A stretch of DNA of 64,000 nt from Labyrinthula sp. Ha. Its lineage: Eukaryota; Sar; Bigyra; Labyrinthulida; Labyrinthulaceae. A program made the position numbers and the translations under genes. The stretch is from positions 1,550,001 through 1,614,000 of the forward strand of contig JAALGZ010000002.1 of the NCBI GenBank assembly GCA_015227615.1, written 5' to 3'. Below, piece after piece: positions 57,101 to 64,000 of the stretch. Positions within the stretch are counted from its first letter, which is position 1. Each line of letters begins with the position of its first letter. The notes beneath the pieces are model-generated. The model did not search any database and was not told the origin of the DNA. It was given only the letters and a program-made list of their open reading frames with translations.

Positions 57101-60100
57101 AGTTCACTGAATTCTCCTCATACACATCCTTGACAAATCACTAATACTTCAAGAGCTTAAATAGTTGTTTGCTAAGCAAACACCATCCCAACCTTAATAT
57201 CGATCCCAAATTTGGAGTTGGGACCCAAAGAATATACGTTTTTAGGGGAAATATCCAAAATACCTTCAAGACCTGAACAAGAATCAGTATAGCAATATTG
57301 TGCTTCCTGATTCAACCATATGCCTCCTGAGAGGGTCATGATTGCTGGATTGAATACCGTACGTCGTAATTTCAAATATTATTCATATACAATAGATTTG
57401 AGTAAGAAATTTTAAGAAATTTATATTTAGGGTGCAAGTATAATCATGTTAAAAAAAGAATTAAATTCGGTTGCTGAGATAATTAGGTAATGTTATGTCA
57501 AGAGATATATAGTGAGATGTGGGCTGCATTGTTATCTTAAGTTATTACCGCTCTAACTATATCGTAGTCCTTATGTGTGGAGAAGGTATAAAGTTAGAAA
57601 ATCTGTACCAGTTAGCCTGCTAAGAACCAATTAAACCGGTTATATCGAAGCTTGGTTAAGTTCTTTACTTTCTCATGCTCTAAAAGCAATACTACAATAT
57701 TTAACTCAAAGGCGTTCGGTTAGTTTGTCAGGAATATAAAGAGTAAACACTAGTAATATCATAGGTAGTCAGCTTTATTATAGGAAAAAAACCTTTGTGA
57801 GAGATCTTTTGGCAATAAAATATTATTTTTCTAATTAGAAGTGTAAGTTAATGGATAACTACACATTAATATTATTACCATTTATTTATCCTTTCCTGAA
57901 AAAACTCCATAGCTCAACTTTTCTGAGTAAAAATTTATTTAGTTGAAAATTAACGCCTATTAAGAACTCCTCAAAACTCTAGGATCGTGGTTTAGTTTCA
58001 TTGGCGTACTATGACATCAATAAAAACTGCCAAATCAGAGTTTTTGCTCCTAGTTTAGGTTCAATGCTGTTGATGTTGCTACTAATTAGAAGCCGCCATT
58101 GAGACTTCCTAAGTCTTATTAGATTTTTTATCTTGATTTGTTTTTGCTAGGTTCGGCTCTAAATTATTAGCTCTTAGGTAATAAGCTCCTCGAGATAATT
58201 TGATATATGTACCATTAACACACTAGTCTCTGATAATAATAAAAATTTCTCCATCTTCGAATTTTTTCAGCTATTTGCGATCAATGTTAAAATAGCTGGT
58301 AAACTGAAATTCATGCTCTCAGTTATTACCCATATGAAGTTGAACTTTCGCATCAATTGAGATAACAATTAGAACTGATTCAATAATCAAGGTTTTACTT
58401 ATTCTGTAACATTAGTGTATTTAATATGACTTAATCTGGCACCATCTTAACATCTTTCATCTGCTTAGGAAAAAAACAGATATAAAAAACGTTAACACTG
58501 TTTCCACCTCAAGACTAGGAGTTGAATTTTATTTGTTGCTAATTTATCGACAAATATCTTGCGAATATTTTCTTAGTGATGGCTATTGATCATCAATAGA
58601 AAACTCCATCGGAAGACTTTGCATGATATCGTCAAAGTCTGTATATCTCATTTTGGTTCGTATAAAACGTCTCATAAAAACATCGATATGGCTTTGTTTT
58701 ATCTTACCAATGGTTTATTCCTGAGCCATATGGCCCATTTTAATAAGGCATTCAAGTTGTCCCAAAAGAGAACAAGAATTATTTGCCGATTTGGTTGGCG
58801 GGCCACTCGTCCACCTTTCTATTGATAGTTAAATGATAATCAGAAGAAAATCAGAATCATCTGAAACAAGTTTAATCTCATATTTATTACTGAAAATCAG
58901 GAACAGTATCAAAATGAGAATAATTTCATTAATGACGTTTTCTTGAATTTTGACTTTTATTAAATTCTTTTTAATAAAATTATTCTAAAACCAGAGAGTC
59001 AACAATGTGTAGCTGTTCCTATTCAGCCTTATTATTATTTTAGAATAACTTTACAAAATTATCATTGATAAATGATTCAAAATGCTGAAAAAAAAGCTCG
59101 AGTATGCACAGACTGAAATCTACTTCGCTCAATCTGTGGGCAATTGAAATTTTGATGTCAACCACCGCCCTCATGAAAAAATGTTTCATTGACCTGAACC
59201 ACAAATTATACCCAAAGAGTCCAGGTGTGCGTTGTATTTATGTTCAAAGTAATTAGAAAGACTTCTGTTAGTCAAATCAATGAAATTGAAGAGGGTTTGT
59301 GACAGAAGCGTACACATATCACCCTAAGATAGATTAAAATTACTTTTTAGCACTCCCATTAGAATGTAAGACTCGCCACAACCCAGGTGGGAATCAAAAG
59401 ATTGTAAGTTTGTTCTTGCGGTAACGAAGCAACCATATTAAATAGCGTGAAAATCAACCCGAGGTTTTCTTATTAACAAAACGGTTTATTGTCTCCATCT
59501 CAAACAACACACTCAAGTATAAATCATTCATGACAGTGCTCACTAGCTCCGAGCCAATGTTTATAATATTTTCTGAAACTAAGCTCCCTACTTTCCTGGG
59601 ATATCCAGACACTTTGGGACCAAAAAAGCTTTATACATTCAAGTTTCCCATGTTCTTTGGTCTACTGAAATGGAGTAAGAAATGCAGTATATGGTTGCTT
59701 TCATGAGTTTTTACTTAGATTGTAACTAGCATCTAGTGCTAATTTTAATGTACAGCAAGTGTTCAACAAATTCCTACTCTTTAGGAAGTAAACCATAATT
59801 CAACCTGTTATTAAATACATGTCGTATTGCTAGGTTTATTTTTTCTCTCTCTCTTGTTTATGGCAGATTGTTTTCTAGATTTTGTAGTCTTTTTATTCTC
59901 AATTATTTTCGGTAAAGTTTGAATGCAAACATACCCAATTCTTCCTGATAAGCGGCTCTCTTGAAAGAAGTACCACAGATATATATATTCTTTGTGCTAA
60001 TGATCTACTGTTGATAAACAGTCTAATATAGAATTCTAATCCAAAATAATTATATTAAGGATGAAATATCCCCCCCCCCTCATAGTCACGCATGGAAAAT

Positions 60101-60813
60101 TAAAAATAATTTGGAATTTCATATATTTTCTTATTCAGTTGCAGCTTAGAATCTGAGTTTGGGAATTAATTTCTAAAAATCCGGATTACACTAGAAAACC
60201 CTTAAATTTTCAATAGGAAACTGTTAAATATTTTGTGCAACATATTTAAATCGGTATCTTTCCTCATGCGAAAAATGCAGTTGAGCTCAGGCAAACTCAT
60301 TCATTTATGAATATTTATCACAGTTTTCGTTAATGCGCAGTTCTATACATATTTTAGTATGACAGCTTTATTCAAATATGGGCAAAGCCTTAACAAAACG
60401 AGGAGATGTTTTATACCTATTCAAGATCTAGTTGAAGGTTTTCTTGAGTGATCACACAGAAAAGATATGAGTTTTCTTGTTGTATGAATCCAAACCCATC
60501 TTCCTGTATTTTAATTTAAGTTCTGTTTATAGCTTTTGCTCTGCTTCAAACGATTTTAAGGCTTATTGCTTAAATTTTTATAAGATAAAACTTAAGAAAA
60601 GTGTCTCTTGTGCTTGTTGGTTATAATTTTGCTATAATTCTGGAATTTTATGACTATTGTCATTCATTGTACTCGATATCTTCCAGGTTTTCTTACCATA
60701 TTTGTCGACAGCTTTAAGGAAGAAATAAGAAAATAGTGCACACAAATTAGGAAAAACTCCAGTTAATTTACTTTTTGTTTGACGTGTGCTGGGCAACAAG
60801 AAAGGAGCAATAG
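54195..60813. other. Intergenic desert, ~6.6 kb
   Basis: AT-rich with no confident gene. A 67-residue minus frame at 57172-57375 lacks an ATG. The frame at 58586-58825 is listed separately as a doubtful Helitron trace. A run of ten C at 60070-60079 stands out. Confidence 0.45.
58586..58825 (+). mobile_element. Doubtful Helitron-like remnant
   Basis: A 79-codon open stretch beginning at TTG, not ATG. Its end, KRTRIICRFGWRATRPP, resembles the CRFGFPRP motif of the Helitron helicase-like N-terminal domain, which is normally preceded by Cys/His residues as hinted here. No REP motif, helicase or hairpin terminus was found nearby. The call rests on one short motif. Confidence 0.2.
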
Positions 60814-60991
60814 TAGGGTTCGTTATCGAATAGGGATTCACGATAAGTACCGCTACGTTCACCATTGAAATACTTATCGTTATTACCGTAAATTCCATAA
60901 TCCGTTAAGGATTTTTAATGGTGGTAACCGTAAGCAGAATTGAAGCAGATTGTAATCCGATAGCAACCGATAAGCACAGTAACGAACCCTA
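60814..60991. mobile_element. 178-bp MITE-like element with terminal inverted repeats
   Basis: TAGGGTTCGTTA (60814-60825) is exactly inverted as TAACGAACCCTA (60980-60991). If the outer TA is the target duplication, the terminal repeat is GGGTTCGTTA and the type is Tc1/mariner-like. Internally, further GATAAG/CTTATCG and GGTAACCGTAA/TTATTACCG-like segments are inverted, so the whole element could fold into an imperfect hairpin. It codes for nothing and is more GC-rich than its surroundings. Confidence 0.6.
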
Positions 60992-62645
60992 TGCATTAGT
61001 GTGAAACTTGAAGTGAAGGAAAGTACAAGGGACAAGATGAAAAGGTATTGTTTCCATTGAGCAAGCACTATCTAATTAGCTATAACTTAAAAACAGTCCC
61101 CGTTTTTCACATGTTACATGTAAAGGGTTTCATGAACAAGATATCTATTTCTATCTTGAGTTTTAAGTTGAGATGATTTTCACTCGATCCTAGTAAATAG
61201 TGCTAAATGAAAATATTAACTTTACCGCCAGTCCCAAAAAGGGGCTCATTTGTAAGGCATGGGTTGATTTGAAATGTGTAAGCCCTATGTAGCGTCAAAA
61301 AGGTATAATATGTTACTTAAAGGTGTTTCTCGCTACTAAGAGTTATCGAGGTTCAATTAACCTTGTTGTCATTAATTGTTCTTAGCTTTCACTAAACATA
61401 AATCTCAATCAAGACTCACCCGAAGTGTAAAATGAATGACCCTCATAATTATCTATTAACTGGTATAATCTTTTTGTTTCTTAAAGATCGGCTAACTTTA
61501 TATTGTTAGCAAGAATTAAAATACACAAACTATAGACGCTGCCTACTTGTAACGGTATAGACTTGTTGATAAAGTAGATTTAATTGTCAGGCTCTTAATT
61601 TCACAGAATGTAAACATGGGATTATCTCTTATCAAGCACATATGGATATAATGACAACATTCCCAGCAAACTTGCGTCCAAGTAAATCATTTCACCAGAA
61701 GAGAACGAGTTCGTATAGCATATCTTTAGTAAGTTACTGAGCGAGATCTTATTGCTCAAGTTCATAGGCACCAGTTTCATTTCTCTTAATGCTACCAAGC
61801 TTTCTGGGTATGACACATGCTCGGGAGACAGTAGACTTCGAACAAGCCCAAGGTGAAACTCGAGGAAGAGCTAGCGTTCAAACTTGCCAAGAAAGTAAGA
61901 GCTATAGAGAAAAGTTAAAACTTATCTTAGTTGCTTCAATACTGTGAATGTTTTGTAGGAAGGGTCTCGTTCCCGTTTAAGGAGAAGAAGAGCAATGTTT
62001 CTAGGTTACAACGTGCTTCATATTACTATACTTCAACGTTGAAGAGTTCCAGCGCCCGAATAAAAGTTAACATTAGGAAACATAACATAGTACATATAAA
62101 TAAAGCAAGTTCGGTTCTTCGTCACCTTACTTTATTTTAGTATTTTTCTTGCAGCTTTTAAGGTGTATTTTCTTCATTCTCTTACGTATAATCTTATACC
62201 ATCAGTTCAAGTGAAGGTATATCAAAACTTCCCGACATTGTTTCTTTTTTTCTATGTATTTCTTAACAGTTGGTATGGTCTCATAATTAGCATTTAGTTA
62301 AGACTCTCTATCTTAGAAGAGTTAGATTTCGTTGCTATTATTCAGGCTGGACAAGAGGTTCACATTTTTCACTAAAACCTTCAGCAAACTCTTCTGTACA
62401 TGGAAAGCATGAAGATTCTTAACTCAGAGAAGGTGGAAGTTTTATGTTTATTTTTAGATATATCATATTAATAGTATATAGTTGTTATGGTAATCTACAT
62501 TTTCATTTTATTGTGGTGCTCACAATAAGATAAAGTTATTCACGTTAGTTTAACGTAATTATGTTACCAATACATCGATGTCAACTATAGACATAGTTTC
62601 AGGTGTTACTATTATCGAAAAGACAACTGATTTAAGCACACAAGA
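60992..62645. other. Intergenic, no gene seen
   Basis: A minus-strand frame at 61622-61816, open further upstream to about 61870, reads as a plausible peptide (ESLVALREMKLVPMNLSNKI). It begins at GTG and has no recognised family, so it is not called. No GCCCAAAA motif was found in the 150 nt before the gene at 62646. Confidence 0.4.
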
Positions 62646-64000
62646 ATGGAAAAACCAAATTCTGATACAAACTATGGTATTGAAAGAAGAAATCTTCACG
62701 AAATAGAAGCAGAAAGCAATAAAGAAATCTTAAGAAAATTTAGAAAGCTGAAAGAGAAAAACATGTCGTCAGGAGATAAACAGACACATGCTTCTTTACC
62801 TTTTAAGTCCGTTCATACCTATAGTAGTATTAGAGAAAGGATAGAGATAAAAAGTGTTTTGAAGACTCTTTCTTTGCGTGAAATCTTAATAATTTGTTTT
62901 CTTATTTTTGTTCCTGTTGGAACTCTTACAGTATGTTTTATTGTATGGTTTATTTATAGCTTAATGCACTTCTTAAACGAGAAGAAGAAATATTTTCAAA
63001 TGATCTGCAAGCTATTCAAGTATTGTTTATTGACTTTATATTTTTTAGGGAGTCACCTTTTCTCAACTTTTTTTCTTAGATGAAGGAAAAACTGTTGATC
63101 TACAACTTGAGTTTTTTGAGCCTGGTTTAAAAGTCATATTTGCAGAAACAGTATTGAGTGAAAATGGATTTGTTCAAATAGATCCTGTATTAACTCTTTG
63201 GAAAAGACCAAATGAAGTTATTCGTGTTGTTGATGATATTGGACCAAACTCACTAGATGCTGTTTTGGTACTTTTCTCTTGCATTCTAATATATAGGTAT
63301 TAAATATAGAAAATGAGAATGATCTCTTGAGTTATGTTGCTCAAATTTCTGCTTTCTCTTCTTCTCAAAGCGGAAGTTTTAGGTTTACAGTAATTTCTGT
63401 TTCAGCGGCTTCAATTCCTTCTGATACACCTTTTCAACTTAGTTTTGGTGGTCCTGGAGGAAGAAATGGACGAAGTGCAACTCTTGAAGAAGGAGAGTTT
63501 TATCAAATATTTGCTTACAGTAATAATTCAATTCAGGAAGACTTACTCAATACTGCAATTTATGTTCGTTCTCCTGATGTATATTCTTGACATTGTATAT
63601 TTTTTAGGGTGCTACTTTAGCTACAAATTTTGGAACATCAGAAAGTGATTTTTCAGCTAGACTTCTTTTTCAAGCAACTCAAACTGGTAATCATATTTTT
63701 GAAATCGATGCAGTTGGAAATGAAGAAGATAACTTTGCTGAAGAAGCTACTTGTATTATATTTTTTTGTTTTATATTTTTAGTATTGTATTCAGTTATTT
63801 CCCCTACAGAAATAGATTTAAATAGTATAACTGAAATTGAGGGTGATATTTTAGCAGCTATATCTCAAACGTATTTATTTACTTTTGAAGAAGAATTAGA
63901 GTATGAAATATTCTTGGAAAGTAACTTCCTTGAGGAATATACTCAACTAATAAACAGAACTTTAACAGCTGAAAATATAGAAATACGACTTCCACGTTTT
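62646..64000 (+). CDS. Type II membrane protein with PPC-like beta-sandwich domains (5' part, runs off window)
   Basis: Inferred exons are 62646-62930, 62960-63019, 63049-63267, 63297-63578, 63608-63752 and 63783 to beyond 64000. Splicing the five 29-30-nt introns restores one continuous frame of about 363 codons. Residues 1-78 are charged and cytosolic. A signal-anchor TM (EILIICFLIFVPVGTLT, about 79-95) follows, then an extracellular or lumenal part. That part is beta-rich and acidic, with DPVLTLWKRPNEVIRVVDD, SYVAQISAFSSSQSGSFRFT and LLFQATQTGNHIFEI. The sequence of strand, DD, strand and then G-x-[FYH]-x-[FI] resembles bacterial-type pre-peptidase C-terminal (PPC) domains in tandem. A secreted-face adhesion or processing role is inferred. 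Four introns are in phase 0 and the fifth in phase 1. The 3' end is missing. Confidence 0.75.
62931..62959 (+). other. 29-nt intron 1 of the PPC-like gene
   Basis: Starts GTATGT, ends TTATAG, phase 0. Without its removal the downstream exons are out of frame. Confidence 0.8.
63020..63048 (+). other. 29-nt intron 2 of the PPC-like gene
   Basis: Starts GTATTG, ends TTTTTTAG, phase 0. A TTGAC branch-point-like site lies 17 nt before the 3' end. Confidence 0.85.
63268..63296 (+). other. 29-nt intron 3 of the PPC-like gene
   Basis: Starts GTACTT, ends ATATAG, phase 0. CTAAT near the 3' end is a branch-point-like site. Confidence 0.85.
63579..63607 (+). other. 29-nt intron 4 of the PPC-like gene
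   Basis: Starts GTATAT, ends TTTTTTAG, phase 0. The unspliced frame stops within it. Confidence 0.85.
63753..63782 (+). other. 30-nt intron 5 of the PPC-like gene
   Basis: Starts GTATTA, very T-rich, ends TATTTTTAG, phase 1. The downstream frame stays open to the window edge only if it is removed. Confidence 0.75.

Noticed and set aside
57172-57375. 67-codon minus-strand frame, protein-like in places.
   Set aside because: Starts at TTG with no ATG and has no recognisable domain.
59150-59230. Possible continuation of a Helitron protein downstream of the CRFG motif.
   Set aside because: No clear motif in any frame, so not used as support.
61622-61816. 64-codon minus-strand frame.
   Set aside because: Starts at GTG; a plausible peptide but with no family and no context.
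1-64000. CRISPR arrays, rRNA genes, telomere repeats.
   Set aside because: None seen; isolated TTAGGG-like strings are not tandem.

Overview
This is an AT-rich nuclear genome segment from a unicellular eukaryote. The evidence is spliceosomal-type introns, a peroxisome biogenesis AAA ATPase (PEX1), a Ras-family GTPase ending in a prenylation box, an FHA/RING-CH protein, a Patched/Dispatched-like RND membrane protein, C2H2 zinc fingers and fossils of eukaryotic transposons. The lineage cannot be fixed by reading. The repeat-domain protein at 52-54 kb and the Patched-like protein are of kinds common in stramenopiles and other SAR protists, but this is only a hint. The most distinctive trait is intron size: the seven introns inferred in coding sequence are 29 or 30 nt long, begin GTA and end TAG or AAG. 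Several large genes (PTCH-like, PEX1, FHA-RING) have none.

Layout. 0-2.4 kb: a Ras-like GTPase with an N-terminal doublecortin-like ubiquitin fold, convergent with a small coiled-coil protein. 2.4-8.4 kb: no gene seen. 8.4-11.6 kb: a divergent pair, an FHA-RING-CH-FHA protein (minus) and a small single-pass membrane protein (plus). 13.2-15.0 kb: decayed MULE DNA transposon. 15-24 kb: no gene seen. 24.0-24.6 kb: two-finger C2H2 protein, followed by a decayed Ty1/copia-like trace and a short degenerate tandem repeat. 26-34.6 kb: almost empty, with one possible 56-residue reading frame. 34.7-43.6 kb: the gene-dense core, with a Patched-like transporter and PEX1 in tandem and a 762-residue unknown protein convergent with PEX1. 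44-45 kb: a Gag-like fossil. 45-52 kb: empty apart from a short tandem repeat. 52.2-54.1 kb: a 653-residue protein with four helical repeats and a C-terminal Cys/His motif. 54-62.6 kb: empty apart from a 178-bp MITE-like hairpin element and a doubtful Helitron-like trace. 62.6-64 kb: the 5' part of an intron-rich gene for a type II membrane protein with PPC-like beta-sandwich domains, running off the window.

Gene-oriented GCCCAAAA-type motifs lie about 48-94 nt upstream of at least five start codons and are the best candidate core promoter element. Genes come in close pairs or clusters separated by 6-10 kb AT-rich deserts. No shared pathway links all the genes. The Ras-like protein, the N-terminal Cys-Cys coiled-coil protein and the MG-start FHA-RING protein all carry candidate lipid-anchor signals, and four proteins are predicted to have membrane segments or a lipid-binding fold.
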